A stretch of 64,000 nucleotides of DNA from positions 124,001 to 188,000 of the forward strand of contig NZ_JAGLCD010000001.1 of assembly GCF_023146395.1 (NCBI RefSeq), in the 5' to 3' direction. Position numbers and translations under genes: made by a program. Positions 39,521 through 51,212 of the stretch are shown piece after piece. The stretch's first letter is position 1; each line of letters begins with the position of its first letter. The DNA is from Aeromicrobium sp. GTDB taxonomy: Bacteria; Actinomycetota; Actinomycetes; Propionibacteriales; Nocardioidaceae. The notes beneath the pieces were generated by a model. It was given only the letters and a program-made list of their open reading frames with translations, was not told the DNA's origin and did not search any database.

Positions 39521-39538
39521 GCTACGCCCATGGCGAAC
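39521..39538 (+). promoter_or_regulatory. Candidate ClgR box upstream of clpP1
   Basis: GCTACGCCCATGGCGAAC; CGCC-CAT-GGCG palindrome ~50 nt upstream of clpP1. Confidence 0.55.
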
Positions 39539-39589
39539 AGGGCGTGTTGGCGCGTGTGTCGGATCGATCGGCCAACTAGGGTCGGTGAC

Positions 39590-40207
39590 GTGAACCCACT
39601 CGAAGCCCCCCAACACCTCGCGCACCGCATGTCCGCGCAGGCGGGGCCGTCCGACCTCGACGGCCACATCTACCAACGCCTGCTCAAGGAGCGCATCGTC
39701 TTCCTCGGCTCGGAGGTGCGCAACGAGAACGCGAACGCGATCTGCGCGCAGATGCTGCTGCTCAACGCCGAGAACCCCGAGGCCGACATCTCGCTGTACA
39801 TCAACAGCCCGGGTGGTTCGGTCGACGCGGGCATGGCCCTCTACGACACGATGCAGTTCATCTCCAACGACGTCGCCACGTTCGGCATGGGCCTGGCCGC
39901 CTCGATGGGCCAGTTCCTGCTGGCCGCCGGCACGCCCGGCAAGCGCTACGCCACGCCGCACGCGCGCATCATGATGCACCAGCCCTCCGGCGGCATCGGT
40001 GGTTCGGCCTCCGACATCAAGATCCAGGCTGAGCAGTCGATCCTGCTCAAGAAGCAGCTCAACCAGCTCCAGTCGGTCCACACGGGTCAGAGCATCGAGC
40101 AGATCGAGCTCGACTCCGACCGCGACCGTTGGTTCACGGCCGAGCAGGCCAAGGAGTACGGCTTCATCGACCACGTGGTCGCCAGCGCGAGGGAGATCAG
40201 GTCATGA
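39590..40207 (+). CDS. clpP1: ATP-dependent Clp protease proteolytic subunit 1
   Basis: [44 protein letters not shown]. Confidence 0.95.
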   Translation: MNPLEAPQHLAHRMSAQAGPSDLDGHIYQRLLKERIVFLGSEVRNENANAICAQMLLLNAENPEADISLYINSPGGSVDAGMALYDTMQFISNDVATFGMGLAASMGQFLLAAGTPGKRYATPHARIMMHQPSGGIGGSASDIKIQAEQSILLKKQLNQLQSVHTGQSIEQIELDSDRDRWFTAEQAKEYGFIDHVVASAREIRS

Positions 40208-40806
40208 GTTATTACATCCCACAGTGGGAGGAGCGCACCTCCTACGGCTTCCGGCGCATCGACCCGTTCGCCAAGCTGTTCGAGGACCGCATCATCTTCC
40301 TCGGCACGCCGATCAGCGACGACGTCGCCAACGCCGTGATCGCCCAGCTCCTGAGCCTGCAGGTCATGGAGCCTGACCGCGACATCAGCATCTACATCAA
40401 CAGCCCCGGTGGTTCGTTCACCGCCATGACGGCGATCTACGACACGATCCGCTACCTCAAGCCGGACGTGCAGACGTTCTGCCTCGGTCAGGCGGCCTCG
40501 GCTGCCGCGGTGCTGCTCGCCGCCGGCGCGCCGGGCAAGCGCTTCGCGCTCCCGAACGCTCGCATCCTCATCCACCAGCCCTACACCGAGGGCACGGGCG
40601 GCCAGATCTCCGATCTCGAGATCCAGGCCAACGAGATCCTGCGCATGCGTGAGCTGATGGAGCAGATGATCGCCGAGGCCACCGGCAAGGAGCCCGCCGA
40701 CGTCAGCCGCGATGTCGATCGCGACAAGATCCTCACGGCGCAGCAGGCGCTGGAGTACGGCCTGATCGACCAGGTGCTCGACACGCTCAAGGTCCCCGCG
40801 GTCTGA
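40204..40806 (+). CDS. clpP2: ATP-dependent Clp protease proteolytic subunit 2
   Basis: [45 protein letters not shown]. Confidence 0.95.
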   Translation: MSYYIPQWEERTSYGFRRIDPFAKLFEDRIIFLGTPISDDVANAVIAQLLSLQVMEPDRDISIYINSPGGSFTAMTAIYDTIRYLKPDVQTFCLGQAASAAAVLLAAGAPGKRFALPNARILIHQPYTEGTGGQISDLEIQANEILRMRELMEQMIAEATGKEPADVSRDVDRDKILTAQQALEYGLIDQVLDTLKVPAV

Positions 40807-40894
40807 GCGACACGCAGTCCGGGCCGACGTGACACACGTCGCGATCGGCCCGGGCCGCGGCTAGGCTGGACGACAGCTGAGGAAAGGAACACCC

Positions 40895-42163
40895 GTGGCG
40901 CGCATCGGTGAAACGGCCGATCTGTTGAAGTGCTCGTTCTGTGGGAAGAGCCAGAAGCAGGTCAAGAAGCTCATCGCGGGCCCGGGCGTCTACATCTGCG
41001 ACGAGTGCATCGACCTCTGCAACGAGATCATCGAGGAGGAGCTCGCCGAGAACTCCGAGCTCAGCCTGGGCGAGCTGCCCAAGCCGCACGAGATCTACGA
41101 GTTCCTCAATGGGTACGTGATCGGCCAGGACGGCGCCAAGAAGTCGCTCGCCACGGCGGTCTACAACCACTACAAGCGCGTGCAGGCCCAGCAGGCCGGC
41201 GGACGCAGCAAGGACGAGCAGGTCGAGCTCGCCAAGTCGAACATCCTCATGGTGGGCCCCACCGGGTGCGGCAAGACGTACCTGGCCCAGACCCTCGCGC
41301 GCATGCTCAACGTCCCCTTCGCGATCGCCGACGCCACGGCGCTCACCGAGGCCGGCTACGTGGGTGAGGACGTCGAGAACATCCTCCTGAAGCTCATCCA
41401 GGCGGCCGACTACGACGTCAAGAAGGCCGAGACCGGCATCATCTACATCGACGAGATCGACAAGATCTCGCGCAAGAGCGAGAACCCGTCGATCACCCGC
41501 GACGTGTCGGGTGAGGGCGTGCAGCAGGCGCTGCTGAAGATTCTCGAGGGCACGACGGCCTCGGTGCCGCCGCAGGGTGGTCGCAAGCACCCGCACCAGG
41601 AGTTCATCCAGATCGACACGACCAACGTGCTGTTCATCGTCGGCGGCGCGTTCGCGGGTCTGGAAGAGATCATCGAGTCCCGCTCCGGCAAGGTCGGGGT
41701 CGGCTTCAACGCCGAGACCGTCGAGGTCAAGTCCCACGAGCCGGCCAAGATCTACTCGCGGGTCGAGCCCACCGACCTGCTGAAGTTCGGGCTCATCCCG
41801 GAGTTCATCGGTCGTCTGCCCGTCATCGCCAGTGTCGAGAAGCTCGACAAGGAGGCGCTGGTGCGCATCCTGACCGAGCCGCGCAACGCGCTCTCGAAGC
41901 AGTACGAGCGGCTGTTCGAGATCGACGGCATCGAGCTGGAGTTCACCGACGCGGCGATCGGCGAGATGGCCGATCTCGCGCTGCGCCGCGACACCGGTGC
42001 TCGCGGGCTGCGCTCGATCATCGAGGAAGTCCTCCAGCAGACGATGTTCGAGGTCCCCAGCAACGAGCACGCCGCTCGCGTCATCGTCGACGACGCGGTC
42101 GTGCGCGGTGAGTCGGCTCCCACGATCCTGACGCGCGACGAGGTGGAGAAGAAGGCCTCGTAG
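40895..42163 (+). CDS. clpX: ATP-dependent Clp protease ATP-binding subunit
   Basis: [30 protein letters not shown] zinc domain; [28 protein letters not shown]. Confidence 0.97.
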   Translation: MARIGETADLLKCSFCGKSQKQVKKLIAGPGVYICDECIDLCNEIIEEELAENSELSLGELPKPHEIYEFLNGYVIGQDGAKKSLATAVYNHYKRVQAQQAGGRSKDEQVELAKSNILMVGPTGCGKTYLAQTLARMLNVPFAIADATALTEAGYVGEDVENILLKLIQAADYDVKKAETGIIYIDEIDKISRKSENPSITRDVSGEGVQQALLKILEGTTASVPPQGGRKHPHQEFIQIDTTNVLFIVGGAFAGLEEIIESRSGKVGVGFNAETVEVKSHEPAKIYSRVEPTDLLKFGLIPEFIGRLPVIASVEKLDKEALVRILTEPRNALSKQYERLFEIDGIELEFTDAAIGEMADLALRRDTGARGLRSIIEEVLQQTMFEVPSNEHAARVIVDDAVVRGESAPTILTRDEVEKKAS

Positions 42164-42197
42164 CATCGTCAGGCTCCCCATCGAAGGCGGTTCTGCC

Positions 42198-43388
42198 ATG
42201 GTCAGCGACATCACCCTCCTGGGTGCCACGGGATACACCGGCGGCCTGACCGCCGACTATCTTGGCTCCCACCTTCCGGACGGCGCCACGTGGTCGATCG
42301 CGGGCCGCAGCCGGGCGAAGCTGGAGGTTGCCGCGGACCGGATCGAGGCCGCCGGCGGGGTGCGTCCGGAGCTCGTCGAGGCCGACGTCACCGATGCCAG
42401 CTCGCTTCGCGGCGTCGCGGAGGGCACGCGGGTGCTGGTCACCACGGTGGGGCCCTATCTCAAGCACGGCGAGCCTGCGGTGAAGGCCGCCGCCGAGGCG
42501 GGCATCGCGTACCTCGACCTCACGGGCGAGCCGCAGTTCGTCGACGACATGTGGCTGAAGCACCACGCCACAGCGGTGGCGTCGGGCGCACGCCTGGTGC
42601 ATGCGGCGGGATTCGACTCGGTGCCGTACGACCTCGGGGTGCTCTACACGGTCCAGCAGCTGCCCGACGACGTCCCGATCACCGTCAACGCCTATCTGCG
42701 TGCCGGCATCACCCCGTCGGGCGGCACCTTCCACTCGGCGATCGGTCAGTTCTCGAGCTTTCGGGAGTCGGCCAAGCTGGCCAAGAAGCGGCGCGCGTCC
42801 GAGGAGCGTCCGGCTGATCGGAAGGTCCGCGGCACCGGCAGACTCGGGCGGGCGCCCCACGACACCGGCTGGGCCGTGCCGCTGCCCACGATCGACCCGC
42901 AGGTCGTGCTTCGCTCGGCCCGCGCGCTCCCGACGTACGGCCCGGAGTTCACGTACGGTCACTTCGCCCACGTGCGCACGACGCGCATGCTGGCCGCTGG
43001 TGCGGTCGGCGTCGGGGCCCTGGCCGTCACGGCGCAGGTGCCGCCGCTGCGCAAGCTGCTCCTGTCGCGCATGGATCCCGGCGACGGCCCCGAGCAGGCC
43101 CAGCGCGAGAAGGCGTGGTTCAAGCTCGACCTGCTGGCCCAGGCCGGAGGCGACACGCTGCACACCCGGGTCACGGGCAAGGACCCCGGCTACGGCGGCA
43201 CCGCCAAGTACCTCGGTGAGGCCGCGATGAGCCTGGCGTTCGACGACCTCCCCGACGTCAGCGGGCAGACCACCACCGCGGTCGCGATGGGTCAGGCCCT
43301 GATCGACCGCCTCAACCCCGAGGCCATGAAGTTCCAGACCTGCGAGGAGCATCGTGCGGGTCCTGATCACCACCGCGGAGCGGTCTGA
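42198..43388 (+). CDS. Saccharopine dehydrogenase-like / trans-acting enoyl reductase family protein
   Basis: ITLLGATGYTGGLTADYLGSHLPDG..., YLDLTGEPQFVDDM, HAAGFDSVPYDLGVL. Confidence 0.9.
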   Translation: MVSDITLLGATGYTGGLTADYLGSHLPDGATWSIAGRSRAKLEVAADRIEAAGGVRPELVEADVTDASSLRGVAEGTRVLVTTVGPYLKHGEPAVKAAAEAGIAYLDLTGEPQFVDDMWLKHHATAVASGARLVHAAGFDSVPYDLGVLYTVQQLPDDVPITVNAYLRAGITPSGGTFHSAIGQFSSFRESAKLAKKRRASEERPADRKVRGTGRLGRAPHDTGWAVPLPTIDPQVVLRSARALPTYGPEFTYGHFAHVRTTRMLAAGAVGVGALAVTAQVPPLRKLLLSRMDPGDGPEQAQREKAWFKLDLLAQAGGDTLHTRVTGKDPGYGGTAKYLGEAAMSLAFDDLPDVSGQTTTAVAMGQALIDRLNPEAMKFQTCEEHRAGPDHHRGAV

Positions 43389-43453
43389 CTCTCAGGACCC
43401 GCAGGTCGAGTGCCGTGCGGAGTGCCCGAGGAACGAGGGCGCGACGCGCGGTG

Positions 43454-43652
43454 TATCGAGACCGTGGTGAGGTGACGGACACCCTCAGCCACCGTCCGGT
43501 GCTGGGGCCCGAAGGTCACGTGACCGGGTCTCGATACGGTCGGCCGCGGGCGGCCTCCCACTCGACCAGCGAGTGGGTTCGGCGGGCGGCCTCCCACTCG
43601 ACCAGCGAGTGGGTTTGGCGGGCGGCCTCCCACTCGACCAGCGGAGGGGTTA
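43454..43652. repeat. Convergent-intergenic repeat element: inverted TATCGAGACC/GGTCTCGATA pair followed by 36-bp tandem repeats
   Basis: TATCGAGACC 43454-43463 and GGTCTCGATA 43527-43536; three ~36-bp units GCGGGCGGCCTCCCACTCGACCAGCGAGTGGGTT(Y)G from ~43546, the third diverging at its end. Confidence 0.85.
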
Positions 43653-46232
43653 CTCCGCCTCCGCCAGCGTGGCCTCGACCGTGACCTCGGTGGTGCCGTC
43701 AGCGGGGGAGAGCGTGAGCTCGCCGACCACGCGACCGGCGGCCTTGACGTCGTCGAGGGCCAGAGCGGCGAGGTCGAGCACCGCGGCCGGACCGGTGGCC
43801 GTCGCCGCGGTGACCTCGGTGCGCTGACTGACCTTGGCGGTCGACTTCGCGCCACGGATGCCGGCGAGCACCTGCCCCGCCGCCGCGAGCACGCCCGCGT
43901 CGGCGCCCTCGGGCAGCTCGTCCGCGGTGGGCCAGGCGGCCCGGTGGATCGAGCCCTCCTGCCACCACGACCAGACCTCCTCGGTCACGTACGGCAGGTA
44001 CGGCGCGAGCAGGCGCAGCTGCGTCGACAGCGCCAGCACGAACGCGGCCTTTGCGGACGCGCCACCGGCGTCGTCGCGACGGGCACGCTCCTTGACGAGC
44101 TCGAGGTAGTCGTCGCAGAAGTCCCAGAAGAACTTCTCGGTGACCTCGAGCGCCGAGGCGTAGTCGTAGTCCTCGAGGAACGCCGTGGCCTCGCCGACGA
44201 CGGTGCGCAGGCCCGCCAGCATGGCCAGGTCGAGCGCCTCGGTGACCCGAGAGGCATCGAGGAACGAGGCGTCGGCGCCCAGACCGTAGGACTCCTCCGC
44301 GGCCAGCACGAACTTGCTGGCGTTGAGCACCTTCATCGCCAGGCGACGTCCGACCTTCATCTGCGCCTCGTCGAAGGGCGAGTCGGCCCCCGGACGAGCA
44401 CCGGCGGCCCGCCAGCGCACGGCATCGGCGCCGTACTTGTCCAGGATCTCGTTGGGCACGACGACATTGCCCTTGGACTTGCTCATCTTCTTGCGATCGG
44501 GGTCGACCACGAAGCCCGACAGTGCCGCGGTGCTCCACGGCACTCCGTCGAACTCCTGGTGGGCCCGCACGACCGAGCTGAACAGCCAGGTGCGGATGAT
44601 GTCGTGACCCTGGGGGCGCAGGTCCATCGGGTAGGTCGCGGCGAAGAGCTCCGGGTCGCGCTCCCACCCTGTCACGAGCTGCGGGGTGAGCGAGGACGTG
44701 GCCCACGTGTCGAGCACGTCGGGATCGGCCATGAACCCGCCGGCCACGCCACGCTGGGACTCCTCGAAGCCGGGGGGCGTCTGCGACGCCGGGTCGACCG
44801 GGAGGGTGTCCTCGGCGGCGAAGATCGGGTCGTCGTAGTCGGGCTGAAGATCGGCGTCGAGGCGGTACCAGACCGGGAACGGGATGCCGAAGAAGCGCTG
44901 ACGGCTCACGAGCCAGTCGCCGTTGAGGCCCTCGATCCAGTTGGTGAGCCGGCTCTGCATGTACCCGGGCTTCCAGCTGATCTCGTCGCCGCGCTTGACG
45001 AGCGCCTGGCGCAGGTCGCTGTCACGGCCGCCGTTGGCGATGTACCACTGGCGGGTCGAGACGATCTCGAGCGGCTTGTCGCCCTTCTCGTAGAAGTTGG
45101 CCATGCGCTGGGTCGGCACGGGGTCGCCGTCGAGGTCGCCGCTGGCGCGCAGCGCGGCCACGACGGCCTCGCGCGCCGAGAACGTGGTCTTGCCGGCGAG
45201 CTCGGCGAACAGGTCGCGACCGGCGTCGCTCGCGATCCACTCGGGCACCTCGCGCAGGAAGCGGCCGTCGCGACCGATCACGGTGCGGTTGGGGAGCTGG
45301 TGCTCGCGCCACCAGATCACGTCGGTCAGGTCGCCGAACGTGCAGCAGTGCACGATGCCGGAGCCCTTCTCCGGGTCGGCGAGCGTGCTGGCGATGACGG
45401 GCACCTCGACGCCGAAGATCGGCGAGGTCGCAGTGGTGCCGAACAGGTGCCGGTACCGCTCGTCGTCGGGGTGGGCGATGAGCGCGACGGCGGCCGGGGT
45501 GAGCTCGGGGCGGGTCGTCTCGACGTGCGTCGTGCTGCCGTCGCTCAGGTGGTAGGCCACCCGGTGGTAGGCGCCCGGGTAGTCGCGCGCCTCGAGCTCG
45601 GCCTGCGCCACGGCGGTCTGGAACGTGACGTCCCACAGCGTGGGGGCGTCCTGCGTGTACGCCTCACCCCGGGCCACGTTGCGCAGGAAGGCTCGCTGGC
45701 TCGTGACCTGGGCGGCCTCGCCGATCGTGGTGTAGGTCTGGGTCCAGTCGACGCTCAGCCCGAGCGTGCGCCACAGCTTCTCGAAGACCTTCTCGTCCTC
45801 CGCGACGAGCTCGTTGCACAGCTCGATGAAGTTGCGACGGCTGATCGGGATCTGCTTCTTCGCGTCCGGCTTCTCCGGCGGGGTGAACGCGGGGTCGTAC
45901 GCGACCGTGGGATCGCAGCGCACGCCGTAGTAGTTCTGCACGCGACGCTCCGTGGGCAGGCCGTTGTCGTCCCAGCCCATGGGGTAGAACACCTCGAAGC
46001 CGCGCATGCGCTTGTACCGGGCGATGACGTCGGTGTGGGTGTAGCTGAACACGTGACCCACGTGCAGCGAGCCCGACACGGTCGGTGGCGGGGTGTCGAT
46101 CGAGTACACCGCGGAGCGCTCGGCCGGGCGCTGGAACCGGAACGTCCCACGGTCCTCCCATACGCCGCTCCACCGCTCCTCGAGGCCTTCGAGGACGGGC
46201 TTCTCCGGGACACGGTTCGCGGCACTGTTCAC
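43650..46232 (-). CDS. valS: Valyl-tRNA synthetase
   Basis: [61 protein letters not shown]. Confidence 0.95.
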   Translation of the reverse strand: MNSAANRVPEKPVLEGLEERWSGVWEDRGTFRFQRPAERSAVYSIDTPPPTVSGSLHVGHVFSYTHTDVIARYKRMRGFEVFYPMGWDDNGLPTERRVQNYYGVRCDPTVAYDPAFTPPEKPDAKKQIPISRRNFIELCNELVAEDEKVFEKLWRTLGLSVDWTQTYTTIGEAAQVTSQRAFLRNVARGEAYTQDAPTLWDVTFQTAVAQAELEARDYPGAYHRVAYHLSDGSTTHVETTRPELTPAAVALIAHPDDERYRHLFGTTATSPIFGVEVPVIASTLADPEKGSGIVHCCTFGDLTDVIWWREHQLPNRTVIGRDGRFLREVPEWIASDAGRDLFAELAGKTTFSAREAVVAALRASGDLDGDPVPTQRMANFYEKGDKPLEIVSTRQWYIANGGRDSDLRQALVKRGDEISWKPGYMQSRLTNWIEGLNGDWLVSRQRFFGIPFPVWYRLDADLQPDYDDPIFAAEDTLPVDPASQTPPGFEESQRGVAGGFMADPDVLDTWATSSLTPQLVTGWERDPELFAATYPMDLRPQGHDIIRTWLFSSVVRAHQEFDGVPWSTAALSGFVVDPDRKKMSKSKGNVVVPNEILDKYGADAVRWRAAGARPGADSPFDEAQMKVGRRLAMKVLNASKFVLAAEESYGLGADASFLDASRVTEALDLAMLAGLRTVVGEATAFLEDYDYASALEVTEKFFWDFCDDYLELVKERARRDDAGGASAKAAFVLALSTQLRLLAPYLPYVTEEVWSWWQEGSIHRAAWPTADELPEGADAGVLAAAGQVLAGIRGAKSTAKVSQRTEVTAATATGPAAVLDLAALALDDVKAAGRVVGELTLSPADGTTEVTVEATLAEAE

Positions 46233-46281
46233 AAGGGATGAGTCTAGGCGCCACCGGCACCCGGCCGGGCGTGCCGGGTGC

Positions 46282-48591
46282 CTACGCGCGGTGCTCTGGT
46301 GCGGTCCGCGCGGGCGCGGCGTCGACGGGGTCAGCCGCGTGCCCGGCGTCGGCGACGTGGTGCGAGCCGTCGGTGCGCCACAGGTGGCTCGGCCACCACA
46401 TCCACCGGCCCACGTCGAGCGTCAGGGCGGTCACGAGCACCGAGCGCACGACGATCGTGTCGAGCAGGACGCCGAGGGCCACGACGAAGCCGAGCTGGGC
46501 CAGGAAGACGATCGGCAGCGTGGCGAGCGCGGAGAAGGTGCCGGCGAGCACGAGCCCGGCCGAGGTGATGACGCCGCCCGTGGCCGCCAGGCCGATCAGG
46601 GCGCCGCGGCGGGTGCCGATCTTGACCGACTCCTCGCGGACCCGGGTCATGAGGAAGATGTTGTAGTCGATGCCGAGCGCCACCAGGAACACGAAGGCGA
46701 ACAGCGGGAAGGACGTGTCGGTGCCGGCGAAGTCGAAGACCTGCTGGAACACGACGGCACTGATGCCGAGCGCCGCCCCGAAGGACAGCACGACGGTGCC
46801 GAGGAGGATCAGCGGCGCCAGGATCGAGCGCAGCAGGACCCCGAGCACGACGAGCACGACGAGCAGGATCAGCGGGATGATCAGCTGGTTGTCGGCCGCC
46901 GAGGCCGCACGAACGTCGAGGCCGATCGCCGAGATGCCACCGACCTGGGCATCGGCGCCGTCGACCGCGTGCACCGCCTCACGGGCCCGTTCGACGGTGT
47001 CGTACGCCGCCTCGGAGTCGGAGGCCGCGGTCAGGGTGCGCTCGAAGTAGACGACGTCGCCGCGCACGAGACCGTCCTGGCTCTCCGGCGAGCCCGGGGC
47101 TGCGGAGGCGGACGCGGGCTGCAGGCCGTCGGTGTCGTCGAGCGCGGCCGCCACGGCCCCGGCGTCGGCGGCCCTGGCCACGACCTGCACCGGCGAGCCC
47201 TCGCCGGCGGGGAAGTGATCGGCGATGACCTCGTCGGCCACGATCGAGGGTTGCTCGGTCGTGAAGGTGTCGGCGTTCGAGAGCAGGCCCGAGTTGAGCT
47301 GGGTCATGCCGACGCAGGCCAGGCCGAGCAGCACGGTCGTGGTGACCCACACGGTGCGCGGGCGTCGGGCGACCCGGGTGCCCACGCGACCCCAGAGCCC
47401 GCTGCCCTCGGTCTTGACGTCGCCGAACCGCGGCACGAAGGGCCAGAACACCCAGCGGCCGAAGACCACGAGCAGCAGCGGCAGCACGATCAGCATCACG
47501 AGCAGGGCCACCACGATGCCGGCCGCGGTGACGGGACCCAGCCCGGCCGTGGAGTTCATCTGGGCAAAGCTCAGGCACAGCAGCCCGATCACGACCGTGA
47601 GCCCGCTCGCGACGATGGCGGGGGCCGCGCGGCGCAGGGCGTGGCTCATCGCGTCGATGCGGTGCTCGAAGTTGCGCAGCTCCTCGCGGTAGCGCGCCAC
47701 GAGCAGCAGGGCGTAGTCGATGCCGGCGCCCAGCACGAGCACCGCCAGGATCCCGGCGCTCTGGCCGTTGACCGTGAGGTCGGCGTACCGGGCGAGCAGG
47801 TACACGACGCCTTCGGCGGCGCCGACGCTGAGCACGCCGCAGACCAGCGGGATGAGCCAGAGGAACGGGCTGCGGTAGGTGAGCAGCAGCATGACGACCA
47901 CGACGCTGAGGGCGGCCAGCAGGAGGATCCCGTCGATGCCGGCGAAGGCCGTGGCCTGGTCGGCGCCGAAGGCGAGGGGGCCGCCGACGTAGCCCTGGAG
48001 CCCGCCCCCGGTGGAGGAGGCGACGACCTCCCGCATCGCGTCGACCGCGTCGGGGAGCTGCTCGAAGCCTGCGGTGTCGTCGATGCGGTAGGTCACCACG
48101 AGCTGCAGCGCCGTGCCGTCCTGTGAGGTGAGCCGGGCGACCAGGTCGTCGCTGATCTGACCGGCCGGAGCCGTGGCCGCGACCTGCTGCTCGGCTGGCG
48201 ACAGGCTCAGCACGGCGGGAGCGACGGCGCTGACGACGTTCTCGTCGAGGTCCTGCAGCTCGGCCAGGGCGCCGCGGACGGTGACGACGTCGGCGGCCGT
48301 GATCCCGCTGTCGCGCACGAAGACCACGATCGCCGGTGACTCGTCGTCGCTCGCGAAGCCCGCCGTGCGCTCGATGACCTTGGTGGACTCGGCGTCACCG
48401 GGGAGCCAGCTGGCGATGTCGTTCTCCTGGACGTCGCCCAGCTTGCTGGCCATCGAGCCGAAGCCGCCGAGGACCGCGACGGCGACGACCAGGCCGGCGA
48501 CGATCGCGGTCCACGTGCCGCGGCGTGAGCGCCCGGGGGACGGCGTGGGGGACGGCGGGGAGAGCGGGGTGGGGCTCGGCGAGCTGTTCAT
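46282..48591 (-). CDS. MMPL family RND transporter
   Basis: 769 aa; two duplicated halves with [18 protein letters not shown] and [17 protein letters not shown]. Confidence 0.94.
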   Translation of the reverse strand: MNSSPSPTPLSPPSPTPSPGRSRRGTWTAIVAGLVVAVAVLGGFGSMASKLGDVQENDIASWLPGDAESTKVIERTAGFASDDESPAIVVFVRDSGITAADVVTVRGALAELQDLDENVVSAVAPAVLSLSPAEQQVAATAPAGQISDDLVARLTSQDGTALQLVVTYRIDDTAGFEQLPDAVDAMREVVASSTGGGLQGYVGGPLAFGADQATAFAGIDGILLLAALSVVVVMLLLTYRSPFLWLIPLVCGVLSVGAAEGVVYLLARYADLTVNGQSAGILAVLVLGAGIDYALLLVARYREELRNFEHRIDAMSHALRRAAPAIVASGLTVVIGLLCLSFAQMNSTAGLGPVTAAGIVVALLVMLIVLPLLLVVFGRWVFWPFVPRFGDVKTEGSGLWGRVGTRVARRPRTVWVTTTVLLGLACVGMTQLNSGLLSNADTFTTEQPSIVADEVIADHFPAGEGSPVQVVARAADAGAVAAALDDTDGLQPASASAAPGSPESQDGLVRGDVVYFERTLTAASDSEAAYDTVERAREAVHAVDGADAQVGGISAIGLDVRAASAADNQLIIPLILLVVLVVLGVLLRSILAPLILLGTVVLSFGAALGISAVVFQQVFDFAGTDTSFPLFAFVFLVALGIDYNIFLMTRVREESVKIGTRRGALIGLAATGGVITSAGLVLAGTFSALATLPIVFLAQLGFVVALGVLLDTIVVRSVLVTALTLDVGRWMWWPSHLWRTDGSHHVADAGHAADPVDAAPARTAPEHRA

Positions 48592-48837
48592 GACAGATCC
48601 TTCTCGGCGCGCTGCACGCTCACGGTGGTGCAGGTCGCGATCATCATGGTGCCCCCGACCGACACTCCGCGATGGGGGATTTCGCGCATTTCTCCCTGAG
48701 GGCGCCTGCTCACGTCGGCTGCGGAGCCGCGTCGCTCAGGCGTCGCCGGGCGGATCGGCCTCCCCAGCACCAGCGCCGACCGCGGCGGCGTGGGCTGACG
48801 TCCGACGGCCCTGGCTGCGGCTGCGATACTGGGGGAG

Positions 48838-50190
48838 ATGAGACCTTCCTTCTCCGAGGTCGAGCACGCGTTGCAGGGCCGCTGGCCCGAGACGCGTCTC
48901 GAGCCCTCGCTCGACCGCATCGCGGCGCTGACCCGGCTGATCGGCGACCCCCAGCAGTCGTTCCGCGTCGTCCACCTGACCGGCACGAACGGCAAGACGT
49001 CGACGGCGCGCATGATCGACGCCCTTCTGCGCACGCTCGACCTGCGCACCGGCCGGTTCACGAGCCCGCACCTGCAGTCGGTCACCGAGCGCATCAGCCT
49101 CGACGGCGAACCGCTGTCGCAGGAGGCGTTCGTCGACGCGTTCGCCGACGTCGCCGCCTACGCGCAGATCGTCGACGAGTCGCAGCCGCACCCGCTGTCG
49201 TTCTTCGAGATGACCGTCGCGATGGCGTACGCGGCGTTCGCCGACGCCCCGATCGACGTCGCCGTGGTCGAGGTCGGCATGGGTGGCACGTGGGACGCCA
49301 CCAACGTCGCCGACGCCGACGTCGCCGTCGTGCTGCCCGTCGCGATGGACCACGCGCGCTACCTGGGCGACTCGCTGACCGACATCGCCCAGGAGAAGGC
49401 CGGCATCATCAAGGCCGGCGCGCGGGTCGTCGTGGCCGAGCAGGAGCCCGAGGTCATGGACGTTATCGGCCTGCGGGCCACCGACGTCGGCGCGACGCTG
49501 GTGCGCGAGGGGATCGACTTCGGCGTCGCCGCGCGGCTCGTGGCCGTCGGCGGCCAGCAGCTCGACCTGCAGGGCATCGGCCGGCTGTACGAGGACGTCT
49601 TCCTGCCCCTGCACGGTGCGCACCAGGCGCGCAACGCGGCGCTGGCCCTGGCGGCGGTCGAGTCGTTCCTGGGCGGTCGCGAGCTCGACCCCGACCTCGT
49701 CCGGTCGGCGTTCGCCTCGGTGCACTCCCCGGGGCGGCTGGAGGTCGTGCGACGCAGCCCCACCGTGCTGCTCGACGCCGCCCACAACCCGCACGGCATC
49801 GAGGCCTCGCTCGCCGCGATCGGCGAGGAGTTCTCGTTCAGCCCGCTCGTCGCGGTCGCCGCCGTCATGGCCGACAAGGACGTCGACGAGATCCTCCGCG
49901 CGCTCGACGGAGTCGTCGCGCACCTGGTCTGCACGCAGAACTCCTCCGACCGCTGCCTGCCGGCCAGCGAGCTGGGCGAGATCGCCGAGGACCTGCTCGG
50001 CGAGGACCGCGTCACGGTGGTGCCCCAGCTCGACGACGCGATCGTGCGAGGCATCGCGCTCGCCGAGGCGATGGAGGGCTACGAGGACGCGATCGGCAGC
50101 GGCGGCGTGCTCGTGACCGGATCGGTCGTCACGGTCGGCGAGGCCCGCACGCTGCTCGTCCCCACCGTGGCCGAGGGGACCGATCGATGA
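48838..50190 (+). CDS. folC: Bifunctional folylpolyglutamate/dihydrofolate synthase
   Basis: VVHLTGTNGKTSTARMIDALLR, FTSPHLQSVTERI, VVEVGMGGTWDATNV, VLLDAAHNPHG. Confidence 0.95.
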   Translation: MRPSFSEVEHALQGRWPETRLEPSLDRIAALTRLIGDPQQSFRVVHLTGTNGKTSTARMIDALLRTLDLRTGRFTSPHLQSVTERISLDGEPLSQEAFVDAFADVAAYAQIVDESQPHPLSFFEMTVAMAYAAFADAPIDVAVVEVGMGGTWDATNVADADVAVVLPVAMDHARYLGDSLTDIAQEKAGIIKAGARVVVAEQEPEVMDVIGLRATDVGATLVREGIDFGVAARLVAVGGQQLDLQGIGRLYEDVFLPLHGAHQARNAALALAAVESFLGGRELDPDLVRSAFASVHSPGRLEVVRRSPTVLLDAAHNPHGIEASLAAIGEEFSFSPLVAVAAVMADKDVDEILRALDGVVAHLVCTQNSSDRCLPASELGEIAEDLLGEDRVTVVPQLDDAIVRGIALAEAMEGYEDAIGSGGVLVTGSVVTVGEARTLLVPTVAEGTDR

Positions 50191-50567
50191 GGGCGCGCCT
50201 GTGCGCCGCGATGCTGTTCTTCGAGGCGATCCTCCTGGGGCTCTCGACGCCGGTCATGATCACGGTCGAGGACGTCGACCGTGGGCTCGCCCTGTGGCTC
50301 GGCCTCGGGCTGGCCGTGGCCTGCGTCCTCGTCGCGGGCCTGCTGCGACGCCCCGGCGGGTTCGCACTGGGTCACGCGCTGCAGGTGGCCGCGATCGCCC
50401 TCGGTCTCCTCGCGCCGGCCATGTACTTCGTCGGCGGCCTCTTCGCCCTGCTGTGGTGGGGCGCCTACCGGCTCGGGGGCACGGTCGACAGCGATCGGGC
50501 GCGGTGGGCCGCCGAGGCCGAGCAGACCGCGGAACCCCAGGAGAACGGCGGCGCCGCAGAGGTGTGA
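50187..50567 (+). CDS. DUF4233-like membrane protein
   Basis: MRARLCAAMLFFEAILLGLSTPVMI; follows folC with ATGA overlap. Confidence 0.85.
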   Translation: MRARLCAAMLFFEAILLGLSTPVMITVEDVDRGLALWLGLGLAVACVLVAGLLRRPGGFALGHALQVAAIALGLLAPAMYFVGGLFALLWWGAYRLGGTVDSDRARWAAEAEQTAEPQENGGAAEV

Positions 50568-50596
50568 ACCGCCTCCGGCGGGTCTAGTCTCGAGCC

Positions 50597-51211
50597 ATGG
50601 TCAGGGTCCTGGCGGTCGCCGACGAGGTCGCGCCCCAGGTCGATGACGTCAGGGTGCGCTCCCTGCGGCCCGATCTGGTGCTCGCGGCCGGCGACCTGCC
50701 GTGGGACTACCTGGAGTTCCTCGCCTCCTGCCTGGAGGTCCCGGTCGTGTTCGTGCCGGGCAACCACGACCCGGAGATCGCCGCGAGATCGGCCTGGGGC
50801 GGGCCCGTGTTCGACGGCGCGCGCCCGCACGGCGCGGTCAACGCCGACGTGCGGGTCGTGGAGGCTGCGGGACTGCGGATCGCCGGCCTCGGCGGGAGCG
50901 TCCGCTACAACCGAGGGCCCCACCAGTACACCCAGCGCGAGTACGTGCGGCGCGCGCGACGTCTGGCGCGACGGGCCCGTCGCGCCGGCGGCGTCGACAT
51001 CCTCCTGAGCCATGCTCCGCCGCGGGGACTCGGCGACGAGGACGACGGTCCGCACGTCGGCGTGGAGTCGATGCACGACCTCCTCGCCGATCTCGAGCCG
51101 CGGTGGCACGTGCACGGGCACATCCATCCCCACGGTTTCCCCCGGGCCGATCGTCAGGTCGGTCCGACCACCATCACGAACGTGGTGCCCTGGCGCCTGC
51201 TGGAGGTCTGA
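50597..51211 (+). CDS. Metallophosphoesterase
   Basis: LVLAAGDLPWDYLEFLASCLEVPVVFVPGNHDPE, LLSHAPPRGLG, WHVHGHIHPHG. Confidence 0.9.
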   Translation: MVRVLAVADEVAPQVDDVRVRSLRPDLVLAAGDLPWDYLEFLASCLEVPVVFVPGNHDPEIAARSAWGGPVFDGARPHGAVNADVRVVEAAGLRIAGLGGSVRYNRGPHQYTQREYVRRARRLARRARRAGGVDILLSHAPPRGLGDEDDGPHVGVESMHDLLADLEPRWHVHGHIHPHGFPRADRQVGPTTITNVVPWRLLEV

Positions 51212-51212
51212 C

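Noticed and set aside
40825-40841. CGACGTG-aca-CACGTCG palindrome between clpP2 and clpX as an operator
   Set aside because: Short arms in GC-rich spacer; could equally be a terminator stem, no matching copy elsewhere in the window.
43540-43652. CRISPR-like array
   Set aside because: 36-bp units are directly tandem with no unique spacers; no cas genes.
43415-43684. ORF with RAASHSTSEWV repeats
   Set aside because: Translation of the intergenic 36-bp tandem repeat; open in several frames on both strands and no plausible RBS or domain.
43944-46241. 765-aa plus-strand ORF
   Set aside because: Antisense shadow of valS.
46093-48126. 677-aa plus-strand ORF
   Set aside because: Antisense shadow of the MMPL transporter; D/E/H/R-rich low complexity.
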